DNA of 64,000 bases from the NCBI GenBank assembly GCA_900551095.1, contig URUJ01000006.1, positions 1 through 64,000 of the forward strand, given 5' to 3'. Of the stretch, positions 45,132 to 54,035 are shown piece by piece. The stretch comes from an uncultured Anaerococcus sp. GTDB lineage: Bacteria; Bacillota; Clostridia; Tissierellales; Peptoniphilaceae. A model generated the notes under the pieces. That model ran no database searches, had not been told where the DNA came from, and saw nothing but the letters and a program-made list of their open reading frames with translations. The stretch's first letter is position 1; each line of letters begins with the position of its first letter. The position numbers were made by a program, and so were the translations under genes.

Positions 45132-46142
45132 CTACTTACGATATTTTAAATACTTATCTGGGTTTTCTAAAATTTGTCCTGCTCCTAGGATAGCATCAGT
45201 TGATGGGTCTTCAGAGTGGTAAGATTTTAGTCCTATTTTCTTTTCTATATATTCGCTAAGGCCCTTTAATTTTGATAAGGAGCCTGATAAGGCAAATCCA
45301 TCCCTTTTTATATCTGAGGAGATCTCTGGAGGTGTTTTTTCTAGTGCCTCAAGAACCATTTCACATACCTCATCAGCGAAAGGTAAAATACATGATACTA
45401 GTTCATTTGACATAACATTTACAGTTTTTGGCCTTGCGTCAATTAGGTCTCTACCATTTACAGCCATTTCATTGTTCCCATCTTTTATTTTTAGCGATGC
45501 GAGGTTGATTTTTACTTCTTCAGCTGTGTTTTTACCTATTTCTAGTTCCTTTTCTTCTCTAAAATATTCAACAATTTTCTCATCTAGGTAGTCTCCACCC
45601 TTGTTAATTGTAGCAGAAACAACTATTCCATTTAAGGATATTACAGCCACTTGGCTTGTACCAGCCCCCATATTTATCATCAAAATTCCTCTAGGTTCAT
45701 CTGGTGATAGGTTCATCCCATAGGCTGCTGCAAGTGACTCATCAACTAAAATAATATCCCTGCTTCCAGCATGAAGGGCAGCATCTTCTACAGCCCTTTT
45801 TTGGATATCGGTAATTCCTGATGGGACAACTATCACTACCCTTGGTTGGATTAGACTAAACCCAACATTAACTTTATCAAAAAAATAATTTAGCATGGCT
45901 TCGGTTAAGTTAAAATCAGTTATAACTCCGTTTTTGATAGGTTTTACCACTTGAATATCATCGTGGGTTTTTCCAAGCATATCCTTGGCCTGTTGACCAA
46001 CTGCTTCAACCTTGGTGTGATTTTCATCAAGAACTAAACTTGATGGCTCGTTAATTATTAGGCCCTCGCCTTTTTTATATACTAAAATATTGCTAGTGCC
46101 AAGGTCTATGGCAAAATCAGTAGCAATCATTTGAAATTTCAT
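45132..46142 (-). CDS. mreB: Rod shape-determining protein MreB/Mbl
   Basis: 336 residues. An actin-like ATPase with phosphate loops TDFAIDLGTSNILVYKKG and LMINMGAGTSQVAVI and the segment VVIVVPSGITDIQKRAVEDAALHAGS. It organises lateral wall synthesis. The true start may be the fourth residue (MIATDF). It follows radC by 9 bp in the conserved radC-mreBCD order. Many relatives in this family are cocci, so a full mre operon is of note. Confidence 0.95.
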   Translation of the reverse strand: MKFQMIATDFAIDLGTSNILVYKKGEGLIINEPSSLVLDENHTKVEAVGQQAKDMLGKTHDDIQVVKPIKNGVITDFNLTEAMLNYFFDKVNVGFSLIQPRVVIVVPSGITDIQKRAVEDAALHAGSRDIILVDESLAAAYGMNLSPDEPRGILMINMGAGTSQVAVISLNGIVVSATINKGGDYLDEKIVEYFREEKELEIGKNTAEEVKINLASLKIKDGNNEMAVNGRDLIDARPKTVNVMSNELVSCILPFADEVCEMVLEALEKTPPEISSDIKRDGFALSGSLSKLKGLSEYIEKKIGLKSYHSEDPSTDAILGAGQILENPDKYLKYRK

Positions 46143-46151
46143 CCTAAACTC

Positions 46152-46832
46152 CTATATATAATTATCTTTTTTTAAACTAACATAAGTGCCATGACCGATA
46201 ATTAGATGGTCAAGCACATTAATATCAAGGATTTCTCCTGCGTTTATGAGCCTATGGGTTATAAGCAAATCCGCCCTTGAAGGACTAGGATTTCCAGAAG
46301 GGTGGTTATGGGCAAGAATTATAGCCTTGGCTGACTTTTTTATTGCCGTCTTAAAAACCTCTCTAGGGTTCACTATGGAAGATGATAAATCACCAATCGA
46401 AATAAGTTCTTTAGAAATTACTTGATTCTTATTATCTAGTAAAATTACGTAAAAATGTTCCCTATCTTTTAAGCAGAGGGTATCTTTAATAAATTCATAC
46501 GCTGCTTCGTTTGAGCTTATCTGATATTTTTCCTTATTTAATATACTTTCCTTAATTCTTTTTCCTAATTGCAGGCTTGCTATAATTTTAGATGCTTTCG
46601 CTTCTTTTATTCCCTTTATTTTTGTTAGCTCTTCGACCTCTATTTCAAGGAGAGCTTCTTCGCTAAAGGTGTTTAAAATTTCCTCCGCAAGTTCAATAGC
46701 ATTTTTCTTATCAGTGCCTGTAGATATAATAATAGCTAAAAGTTCCTTTTCGCTTAGGCTATCGTGACCCAGTTTTATCAGTTTTTCTCTAGGTCTATCT
46801 ATTAATTTCATATCCTTGATTGTTTGGTTCAT
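46152..46832 (-). CDS. radC: RadC/JAB-domain protein
   Basis: 226 residues. An N-terminal helix-hairpin-helix region (LTKIKGIKEAKASKI) precedes a JAB/MPN domain with the metal motif HNHPSGNPSPSRADL. The role is unclear; no repair function is proven despite the name. It directly precedes mreB, as in most Firmicutes. Confidence 0.93.
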   Translation of the reverse strand: MNQTIKDMKLIDRPREKLIKLGHDSLSEKELLAIIISTGTDKKNAIELAEEILNTFSEEALLEIEVEELTKIKGIKEAKASKIIASLQLGKRIKESILNKEKYQISSNEAAYEFIKDTLCLKDREHFYVILLDNKNQVISKELISIGDLSSSIVNPREVFKTAIKKSAKAIILAHNHPSGNPSPSRADLLITHRLINAGEILDINVLDHLIIGHGTYVSLKKDNYI

Positions 46833-47351
46833 TTAAACATTTTCTCCGATGTTTATTTTTTTCATATGCTTTATAATGAAATTTGAAGAAAGACCTACAA
46901 AAAATCCACTAAAGGTGCCTACTAGGACTAGAGCAGGAAAATACGTGAACATTTTAATATTATCCATAATTATTGTAGATACTATAATCTGACCTAAGTT
47001 ATGGGCGAAGGCTCCGATTTCGCTTACTCCAATAAAAGAAAACAAACGATCATGGTATCTTAAAGCGATATCCATCGCTATTGATGACAAAATAGCCCCT
47101 GCTGCTGAGTAGAAAAATGAAGTCACAGCTCCAGTTATCAAAACAAGCATAAAACTTTTTAATAATGCAATAGTAAGACTTGCCTTAAAGCCATAAAAAT
47201 AAAGACTTACTAGTATTATTATATTTGAAAGTCCAAGTTTTGCACCTGGTATAGGTACAGGAACCGGAATTTGCAATTCAATAAGTGATATTATTAGGGC
47301 AAGGGCTACTAAAAGTGCCATATTGGTTAAATCTTTAATATTTTTCCCCAT
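46833..47351 (-). CDS. Gx-transporter family / heptaprenyl diphosphate synthase component I-like membrane protein
   Basis: 172 residues, about five hydrophobic helices. The segments LIELQIPVPVPIPGAKLGLSNIIIL and ALLKSFMLVLITGAVTSFFYSAAGA are typical of the family. The name comes from an early assignment; a substrate-binding component of an ECF-like transporter is more likely. It overlaps the NusG_II gene by one base, a pairing seen repeatedly near Rnf genes in clostridia. Confidence 0.8.
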   Translation of the reverse strand: MGKNIKDLTNMALLVALALIISLIELQIPVPVPIPGAKLGLSNIIILVSLYFYGFKASLTIALLKSFMLVLITGAVTSFFYSAAGAILSSIAMDIALRYHDRLFSFIGVSEIGAFAHNLGQIIVSTIIMDNIKMFTYFPALVLVGTFSGFFVGLSSNFIIKHMKKINIGENV

Positions 47352-47740
47352 TAGTTCACCACCTTATCTATCGCGTCTTCATCTTTTTTCTTATCTCCGT
47401 GACTTTCTAATTCCAGATACAACCTATGTGGTAGACAAATTATAGTCTGCCCTTCCTTTTCTATTGGATGCATATGGGTACAAATTTGATCTTGACAATC
47501 AGCTTTCTTAATATAGGCTTTTTTATCTTTAATTACGATAGTATTGTAATGCCCACCGTAATTTACTGTATATTCTGTATCCTTATCCATCGGAAGTTTT
47601 TTAATAACTTTACCATCTTGTTCTACTACCAACATGTCACCCTTGTAGTTTGAACTCGCTTTATAAATTGCAAAGTTTAGGCCAAAACTTAATACAATTA
47701 AGCCCACTATTACAATTATATCTCCTTTTTTTATTTTCAT
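47351..47740 (-). CDS. NusG domain II-containing membrane-anchored protein
   Basis: 129 residues. An N-terminal helix (about 7-25) is followed by a small beta domain with NYGGHYNTIVIKDKKAYIKKADCQDQICTHM and ICLPHRLYLEL. The paired cysteines CQDQIC and IC are conserved in this DUF1312/NusG_II family. Function unknown; it usually sits near Rnf or flavin-transfer genes. Confidence 0.82.
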   Translation of the reverse strand: MKIKKGDIIVIVGLIVLSFGLNFAIYKASSNYKGDMLVVEQDGKVIKKLPMDKDTEYTVNYGGHYNTIVIKDKKAYIKKADCQDQICTHMHPIEKEGQTIICLPHRLYLELESHGDKKKDEDAIDKVVN

Positions 47741-47810
47741 ACATACCTCTATATTCTATCAATATATTTTAATATTTAATCATGGATATATTATATGGTT
47801 TTTAGTCAAT

Positions 47811-47832
47811 AAAAAAAGACCCCGAAGGGTCT
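47811..47832 (-). terminator. Terminator of the rnf operon
   Basis: Minus strand AGACCC, loop TTCG, GGGTCT, then T7. A stable UUCG tetraloop, 11 bp past rnfB. Confidence 0.92.
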
Positions 47833-47843
47833 TCCATGATATT

Positions 47844-48644
47844 TTATTCAAATATTGTTATACATTTGTTTGGACATTTTTCAGCAGCTGTTTTTAGTAG
47901 TTCTTCGTCTACTTCTTCTAAATTAACAGCTTTTGATAAGAAATTGTCCATTTCAAAAGCTTCTGGATAGGTTTTAGCACAAATTGTACAACCTATACAA
48001 GAATTCTTGCACTTACTTCTTGCGTCTTTGCCCTTATCATGAGATGAGCAAAGAACAGCTTGTTTTTGTTTATATGGTACAAGCTCGATAATATTTTTAG
48101 GACATACGTCCACACACTTGCCGCAGGCAACACATTTTGCTCTATCGACTTTTGCTACGCCATCAACTATATGAATTGCATCGAATGGACAAGCCTTTTC
48201 GCAAGTACCGCAACCTATACATCCGTAATCGCAAGCTTTTTTACCACCAAATAATGCTATTTGTGCCCTACAATCTTCAAGACCTTGGTATTTGTATTGG
48301 TCACTTGCAGCTTCACAAGTTCCATTACAATTAACAAGGGCTACCTTTCTATCATCTGCACCTGTGGCTTCTACTCCCATAGCACTAGCTACTGCTGCTG
48401 TTACGCTTGCTCCACCTATGGCACAGCCATTTACTGGAGCTTCACCTTTTGCGATTGCCTCTGCTAGACCATCACAACCAGGATAACCACAAGCACCACA
48501 GTTAGCGCCAGGAAGGGCATCTCTAACTGCTGCTTCTTTTACTGATTTTTCAACGTGGAATTTTTGTGAAATAAAGCCAAGAGCTATCGCAAAGATAAAG
48601 CCCATTATAGCAAGGATTGCTACCGGCAATAATAAATTTTGCAT
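47844..48644 (-). CDS. rnfB: Rnf complex subunit B, iron-sulfur protein
   Basis: 266 residues. A membrane helix (4-23) is followed by the N-terminal cluster motif GANCGACGYPGCDG. A two-cluster ferredoxin has CIGCGTCEKACP and CVACGKCVDVCP. The C-terminal region CIGCTICAKTYPEAFEM...EKCP looks like a one-cluster ferredoxin with its fourth Cys supplied by EKCP. It is the electron entry side from reduced ferredoxin. It is the last gene of rnfCDGEAB. Confidence 0.95.
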   Translation of the reverse strand: MQNLLLPVAILAIMGFIFAIALGFISQKFHVEKSVKEAAVRDALPGANCGACGYPGCDGLAEAIAKGEAPVNGCAIGGASVTAAVASAMGVEATGADDRKVALVNCNGTCEAASDQYKYQGLEDCRAQIALFGGKKACDYGCIGCGTCEKACPFDAIHIVDGVAKVDRAKCVACGKCVDVCPKNIIELVPYKQKQAVLCSSHDKGKDARSKCKNSCIGCTICAKTYPEAFEMDNFLSKAVNLEEVDEELLKTAAEKCPNKCITIFE

Positions 48645-48653
48645 TCTAACCTC

Positions 48654-49229
48654 CTATGCTAAACCTGCAAAGCCCATGAAGGCTATAGCCATTAGACCTA
48701 GGGTTATAAGAGAGATTGGTGCTCCCTTAAATGACTCAGGTATCTTGTTATATTCAATTTTTTCTCTTAAGTAAGCAAGTATCATAATTGCTATCATAAA
48801 ACCAATTGATGCTGCAAAGGCATAAACTGTTGATTCTACAAGGTTATATGATAAATCAATTGCTTTTATAGCTACACCTAAAACAACGCAGTTTGTAGTA
48901 ATAAGTGGAAGATAAACACCAAGGGCTCCATAAAGAGCTGGCATTGATTTTTTCATTACTGTTTCTACTGATTGTACTAGAGTCGCTATTACCAAGATAA
49001 AGACAACCGTCTGCAAGTATTGGACATTAAAAACATCTAGTATGTAGTGTTGGATAAACCATGTTATTACTGTTGCAAGTACTATTACAAAGATTACCGC
49101 ATAGCCCATTCCTCTTGCTGTTTCAACCTTACTTGTAACACCAAGGGTTGGACAGATACCTAAGAATTGTCCTAGTACGTAGTTTGATACAAATATAGTT
49201 GCTATTATAATTTTAAATAAGTCTGCCAT
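48654..49229 (-). CDS. rnfA: Rnf complex subunit A
   Basis: 191 residues, six membrane helices. It contains FVSNYVLGQFLGICPTLGV and PLITTNCVVLGVAI, the inverted repeats with the paired cysteines that hold a membrane [2Fe-2S] site between RnfA and RnfE in solved complexes. Confidence 0.95.
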   Translation of the reverse strand: MADLFKIIIATIFVSNYVLGQFLGICPTLGVTSKVETARGMGYAVIFVIVLATVITWFIQHYILDVFNVQYLQTVVFILVIATLVQSVETVMKKSMPALYGALGVYLPLITTNCVVLGVAIKAIDLSYNLVESTVYAFAASIGFMIAIMILAYLREKIEYNKIPESFKGAPISLITLGLMAIAFMGFAGLA

Positions 49230-49237
49230 AATAACTC

Positions 49238-49867
49238 CTAATCAACTTTCTTTTTTCTACTCATTATAGCATGGAAGGCTCCAAATATAAGACCTAAAAC
49301 TATAAATGATGATGCTGGTTGTAGCATGAATCCTATAGTGTATTCTTCTGGAATTATTCCAATGCCAAAAAGTGTTCCAGATCCTAATAACTCTCTAAAG
49401 AAAGCTAGGATTGATATAGCTATGGTATAACCTAAACCTTGGCTTATACCATCTACGATTGATGGAATTGGTCCGTTTTGACTAGCAAAACCTTCAGCAC
49501 GGGCAAGGATTATACAGTTTACTACGATTAGTGGGATAAAGATACCCAAGCTCTTATCTAAAGCAGGTGCATAAGCTTTTATTAGCATTTGTACTATAGT
49601 TACGAATCCTGCTATTACTACGATAAATGATGGGATTCTTATCTCATCTGATATAAAGTTACGAAGTAATGAAATAACTAGGTTACTCATTACAAGTACG
49701 AATGTTACAGATACACCCATACCAACAGCATTTGTAAGTGATGAAGATATGGCTAAAACTGAACACATACCAACCATCTGTACTAGGACAGGGTTGTTTT
49801 TAAATATACCGTCGGTAAATATTTTGCCGTAATTTACCTTTGGTTTTTTATCTTTTTGTTTTTCCAT
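49238..49867 (-). CDS. rnfE: Rnf complex subunit E
   Basis: 209 residues, six membrane helices. FKNNPVLVQMVGMCSVLAISSSLTNA and FIPLIVVNCIILARAE are the RnfE hallmarks, including the paired cysteines. It forms the ion-translocating core with RnfA. Confidence 0.95.
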   Translation of the reverse strand: MEKQKDKKPKVNYGKIFTDGIFKNNPVLVQMVGMCSVLAISSSLTNAVGMGVSVTFVLVMSNLVISLLRNFISDEIRIPSFIVVIAGFVTIVQMLIKAYAPALDKSLGIFIPLIVVNCIILARAEGFASQNGPIPSIVDGISQGLGYTIAISILAFFRELLGSGTLFGIGIIPEEYTIGFMLQPASSFIVLGLIFGAFHAIMSRKKKVD

Positions 49868-49875
49868 GATATCTC

Positions 49876-50406
49876 CTATTCTAAGCTAGAAAGCACTTCT
49901 CTGGCGTCGTTTATACCTCTAAGAATAGTGGTAGTAGAAATTGTAGCACCTGATATGCCTACTATTTCGTTTTCTCCGCCGGCTTCACTTGCTTTTACTT
50001 CCTTATCCATATTTACTCCAACCATTCCTTCTTTGAAGAAATCTTCTTCCATCTGTTGGCCAAAGCCTGCAGATTCTGAATGATTTAGTGGAGCAAATCC
50101 TGTAATATTGTGGTCTTTATCAACACCTATTAGAAATTCAATATCGCCACCATATCCACCTGGAGATAGGATTTGGAATACGTAACCATCATCTGCTTTG
50201 TATACAGCTTCTACAGTGTCAGGTTTTTCTACATCAACTTCTTCATAATTATCTGCTTCGTATACAACTGATAAAGCTTGTTTTAATTCCTCTTGTTGAC
50301 GAGCTTCGATTATTGGTTGAGTCTTGCTGTTTGTAAAGGCAAGGGCTAGGGCTGTCACTGAGGTTATAAGAAGTAATTTAAAACCTAATTTTAAACTATT
50401 ATTCAT
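49876..50406 (-). CDS. rnfG: Rnf complex subunit G, covalent flavoprotein
   Basis: 176 residues. An N-terminal helix anchors an external FMN domain. The FMN attachment motif is SGATISTT, in which a Thr carries the flavin. The start overlaps rnfD by 8 bp. The FMN transferase gene apbE is not in the window. Confidence 0.94.
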   Translation of the reverse strand: MNNSLKLGFKLLLITSVTALALAFTNSKTQPIIEARQQEELKQALSVVYEADNYEEVDVEKPDTVEAVYKADDGYVFQILSPGGYGGDIEFLIGVDKDHNITGFAPLNHSESAGFGQQMEEDFFKEGMVGVNMDKEVKASEAGGENEIVGISGATISTTTILRGINDAREVLSSLE

Positions 50407-51379
50407 TTTTCGCTCCTTTTTTTACCTTGGCCTTACCAAAGATTCTATCTCTAGTGTGTTGTTCAATAACTGGAACTAAGAGGTTCATTAATAAGATTGA
50501 ATAAGATACGCCTTCTGGATATCCACCCCAAAGTCTTATTACTGCAGTTATAAATCCACAGCCAAATCCAAACACAATTTGTCCTTTTGGTGTAATTGGT
50601 GCAGTTGTATAGTCTGTTGCCATAAAGAATGCACCAAGAATTAGACCGCCTGATAGGATGTTTTTAATTATGTAATCCATATCTACTTTTTCGCCAAATA
50701 TTGCAAGCATTACAGTAGTTGTCAAGATAAATACTAAAGGAATTCTTATGTGAATTACTTTTCTAACAAGTAGGTAGCAAGCTCCGATTAATAAAGCTAG
50801 TGCACTTATTTCACCAAGACATCCTGGTACATGACCTATAAATAAGTCCATAATTGTGTAAGCTTTTGGATCAGATAATGGTGTTGCTGCACTTACCATT
50901 GATACATCACTAACTGTTTTTAGTGTGGCTACTCTTTCTGTTGGGACAAAATTTGTCATTGTGCTTGTCCATGATGCCATCAAAAATGCTCTTGCTGCAA
51001 GAGCTGGGTTTACGATATTTTGTCCTATTCCACCATAAAGCATCTTACAGATTACGATAGCAAATACTGCACCAATCACAAGTTGCCATACTGGAAGTGT
51101 AAATGGTACGTTATAGGCAAGTAAGATACCTGTTACAACTGCTGATAAATCCTTGATTGTATTATCTTTTTTTATACATTTATTAAATACAGTTTCAGCT
51201 AAAACACATGTTATTACAGATGCCAAGATAAGAACTAAAGCTCTATAACCAAAGTAGTATACAGATACAGCCCCTGCTGGTAATAGTGCGATGATGACAT
51301 CGAGCATGTCATTTTTGACTGTTCTCTTACTTCTTATATGTGGAGAAGCTGTTACTAATAATTGTTTATTATTTTCCAT
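50399..51379 (-). CDS. rnfD: Rnf complex subunit D
   Basis: 326 residues, about nine membrane helices. The covalent-FMN Thr is probably in VSAATPLSDP. It begins with SPHIRSKRTVKNDMLDV, typical of RnfD. It is part of the Na+/H+ path. Confidence 0.94.
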   Translation of the reverse strand: MENNKQLLVTASPHIRSKRTVKNDMLDVIIALLPAGAVSVYYFGYRALVLILASVITCVLAETVFNKCIKKDNTIKDLSAVVTGILLAYNVPFTLPVWQLVIGAVFAIVICKMLYGGIGQNIVNPALAARAFLMASWTSTMTNFVPTERVATLKTVSDVSMVSAATPLSDPKAYTIMDLFIGHVPGCLGEISALALLIGACYLLVRKVIHIRIPLVFILTTTVMLAIFGEKVDMDYIIKNILSGGLILGAFFMATDYTTAPITPKGQIVFGFGCGFITAVIRLWGGYPEGVSYSILLMNLLVPVIEQHTRDRIFGKAKVKKGAKNE

Positions 51380-51387
51380 ATTTCCCC

Positions 51388-52716
51388 CTATTTTCCTGCC
51401 TGTCTTATTTGTCTCTTAGCAAACTTGATAGCTTCAACTAGTGGTCTTCTAGCTGGACAAACAAATGAGCAAGATCCACACTCAATACAATCTAGTGCAC
51501 CTTCTTCATCTGCCTTTTCAAACCTGCCATCTAGTGCGTGTTTATGAATATAGTTTGGTAGTAAGAATACTGGACATACGCTTACACATCTACCACATCT
51601 GATACATGGTGATGGATCTTCTATAAGAGCATCTTCACTATCAAATACTAAGATACAATTTGTAGCTTTTTCTACTGGTTTTGTTAGGTCAGGTTGAGCA
51701 ATACCACACATTGGTCCGCCATTTATAACCTTGGCAATTTCTTCTGCTCCACCAGCTTCTTCGATTAAGTCGTTAAAACTTGTTCCAATTCTTACAACCA
51801 TGTTTTGTGGGTTTTTAACAGTCTTACCTGTTACTGTAAGAATTCTTTCGTAGAGAGGTTTTCCCATGTATAGAGCTTCATAAATAGCGTTTACTGTAGA
51901 AACGTTAGATACAACAGCGCCCACATCCATTGGTAGACCACCTGATGGAACTTCTCTTTTAAGTATTGCGTTTATTAATCTTTTTTCATCACCTTGTGGG
52001 TATTTTGTTTCAAGGCTTATTACTTTAATATTTGCATCAAAATTATTTGTCTTAGCAAACTCTTCTAAAGCTTCTGTCATTGTTTTATAAGCTTCTGGCT
52101 TATTATTTTCTATAGCTATTACACCGTCTTTAGCATTTACTGCTTTTAGTATTTGGATGAGTCCTTTTATAATATGTAAAGGATAATTTTTCATTATGTA
52201 ATCATCACAAGTTATGTATGGTTCACATTCTGCACCATTTACTATTACAGTATCAACTGGTTTATTTGGTGAATATTTTATGTGGGCTGGGAAAGCCGCA
52301 CCACCCATACCAACTATTCCAGCTTCTTTAACCTTAGCTACAATTTCTTCTGGGCTTAAGTTTACGTTTTCAACCTCAGTATATTCGACATTTTGGTCGA
52401 AGCCCTCTGTATCGATAACTACTGCCTTAGCATTCTTGCCTGATGCAGTTTGAATATCAATAACATCTGTCACTACTCCTGCTACTGAGGAGTGGATATT
52501 TGCTGAGAAGTTACCTACTGCAGAACCTATTAAATCTCCTACAGCAACTTCGTCTTTTTTCTTAACATTACATTTGCTTGGCGCACCAATGTGTTGGGTG
52601 AGTGGAATAGTTACAAGCTTTGGAATATTTGCAATATGAAGACTGCTGTTTTCTGAAAGCTCTTTGTATTCTTCCATCTTAACACCATGGGCAAATGTCA
52701 CAGTATTAGCTGCCAT
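51388..52716 (-). CDS. rnfC: Rnf complex subunit C, NADH-binding iron-sulfur protein
   Basis: 442 residues. An N-terminal barrel-sandwich (IPKLVTIPLTQHIGAPS) precedes the Rossmann-like NADH/FMN domain (GIVGMGGAAFPAHIKYSP, NGAECEPYITCDDY) and two C-terminal [4Fe-4S] sites, CIRCGRCVSVCP and CIECGSCSFVCP. It transfers electrons to NAD+ while the complex pumps ions. It is the first gene of the operon. Confidence 0.96.
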   Translation of the reverse strand: MAANTVTFAHGVKMEEYKELSENSSLHIANIPKLVTIPLTQHIGAPSKCNVKKKDEVAVGDLIGSAVGNFSANIHSSVAGVVTDVIDIQTASGKNAKAVVIDTEGFDQNVEYTEVENVNLSPEEIVAKVKEAGIVGMGGAAFPAHIKYSPNKPVDTVIVNGAECEPYITCDDYIMKNYPLHIIKGLIQILKAVNAKDGVIAIENNKPEAYKTMTEALEEFAKTNNFDANIKVISLETKYPQGDEKRLINAILKREVPSGGLPMDVGAVVSNVSTVNAIYEALYMGKPLYERILTVTGKTVKNPQNMVVRIGTSFNDLIEEAGGAEEIAKVINGGPMCGIAQPDLTKPVEKATNCILVFDSEDALIEDPSPCIRCGRCVSVCPVFLLPNYIHKHALDGRFEKADEEGALDCIECGSCSFVCPARRPLVEAIKFAKRQIRQAGK

Positions 52717-52742
52717 AAATATCTCCTTCTTTAAAAAATTTC

Positions 52743-52776
52743 TTCCCGATACTTCTATTATAAATTATATCGGGAA
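52743..52776 (-). promoter_or_regulatory. Inverted repeat enclosing a -10-like box between slt and rnfC
   Basis: TTCCCGATA (52743-52751) and TATCGGGAA (52768-52776) are perfect inverted 9-mers 16 bp apart. On the minus strand the intervening region contains TATAAT. It may be an operator over the rnf promoter, or the terminator of the transglycosylase gene (GAAATTTTTT follows). The two readings cannot be separated here. Confidence 0.5.
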
Positions 52777-52789
52777 ATTTCTCAATGGT

Positions 52790-53446
52790 TTATTTAAGAT
52801 TTGCTAAAATATCTTCAATAAATACCATAAAGTTATCAAAGGCCAATTGTTTTAAATCAGCCATTCTCTTTTCACTAGGCAAACCGTTTTTACAAAATTT
52901 CTTATAAACATCATAATTTGCGTCAATTTTTGTTACGTATTGCCTAGTTTCCTCAAATGGAATATTTTGAGTATTTGGATCAACAGGATCAATTAACCCC
53001 TCATCTATCCATTTGTCGACATTGCCAACACCGCCATTATAGGCTGCTAGGGCTAAGTCTCTATTATTATAATACCTATAAAGGTAGTCATAATAGGCTA
53101 TTCCTAAATCAAGGTTATATTCAACATCAGATAATTTATCTGGGTAGAATTCCTTATTAGTCAAGTCTGCTGCATGGCTTGCTGTTTCATCAAGAAGTTG
53201 CATTAGACCTTGGGCACCTTGGTCACTTTTTGCATCTTTATTGTAGTCTGATTCAACTTTGATAATTGACGCTGTGAGCAAGGGATCTACGTTATACTTT
53301 TCTGAATATTCGTATATCTCTTCTTGGTAATTTATCTTGCTTCTAGATGTTTGATAGGCTATAGATAGATAGCATACCACAAACAAGATTAAAATTGCTA
53401 AAAGGATAAAACCTATTAGTTTTCCAATCCACTTAATTACTTTCAT
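52790..53446 (-). CDS. Membrane-anchored lytic transglycosylase (SLT domain)
   Basis: 218 residues. A membrane helix (about 10-32) is followed by a Slt70-type catalytic domain with VDPLLTASIIKVESDYNK (catalytic Glu), DQGAQGLMQLLDETA and LALAAYNGGVGNV. It cleaves the peptidoglycan glycan strand to anhydromuropeptides. It overlaps coaE by 14 bp. Confidence 0.92.
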   Translation of the reverse strand: MKVIKWIGKLIGFILLAILILFVVCYLSIAYQTSRSKINYQEEIYEYSEKYNVDPLLTASIIKVESDYNKDAKSDQGAQGLMQLLDETASHAADLTNKEFYPDKLSDVEYNLDLGIAYYDYLYRYYNNRDLALAAYNGGVGNVDKWIDEGLIDPVDPNTQNIPFEETRQYVTKIDANYDVYKKFCKNGLPSEKRMADLKQLAFDNFMVFIEDILANLK

Positions 53447-54035
53447 AAATGTTCTCCATTCTTAGGATTTTTTCTATTTTCTCTTTTAAATCTTCAAGGC
53501 TAGAATTATTTTCTATTATAATTTCTTTGGTATCTCTAGGCCCCATCAAAGATTCTTGATTTCTTATTTTGGATTCAGCATAAAATTTACCAATCTCATC
53601 TCGTTTCGCAAGTCTTTCTGCCTGAATTTCCTTATCAGCTTCTACAAACAAAACCAAATCAGCAGGAAATTTTACATCCATTTGGTAAAATAAAGGAATT
53701 TCGATAAAAACATTTTTATCATGAGAACTTTCTACTTCCCTTTCAATCTCTCTTACAATTATTGGATGGGTTATAGAATTTAACCTTTTCATCAAATCGG
53801 GTGCAGAAAATATCATCCTCGCAAGATGTTTTTTGTCAAGGATATTTCCATCAAAAGCTTTCCTAAAAAAAGGATCAGCTTTAATGGCTTCGTAATTTTC
53901 CCCACCTTCTTCTAAAAGTTTCTTGTTGACTTCATCAGCATTTATTACCTTAAATCCTAATTTTTTTATTATATCGCTTACTGCTGACTTTCCAGAACCA
54001 ATTGTGCCGGTAATAACAATTTTATTTGGACTCAT
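53433..54035 (-). CDS. coaE: Dephospho-CoA kinase
   Basis: 200 residues from ATG 54035; GGAG lies nine bases upstream, and earlier ATGs in the frame are inside polA. It carries out the last step of CoA synthesis. The P-loop is ITGTIGSGKSAVSD, and the FIEIPLFYQ and RLAKRD segments are typical. It overlaps the polA end by 14 bp, a standard clostridial polA-coaE pair. Confidence 0.94.
   Translation of the reverse strand: MSPNKIVITGTIGSGKSAVSDIIKKLGFKVINADEVNKKLLEEGGENYEAIKADPFFRKAFDGNILDKKHLARMIFSAPDLMKRLNSITHPIIVREIEREVESSHDKNVFIEIPLFYQMDVKFPADLVLFVEADKEIQAERLAKRDEIGKFYAESKIRNQESLMGPRDTKEIIIENNSSLEDLKEKIEKILRMENIYESN

Noticed and set aside
47844..48644. Damaged third ferredoxin site in RnfB
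   Set aside because: The C-terminal CIGCTIC motif lacks the usual CP, but an EKCP cysteine further on fits a one-cluster ferredoxin, so no residue is clearly missing.
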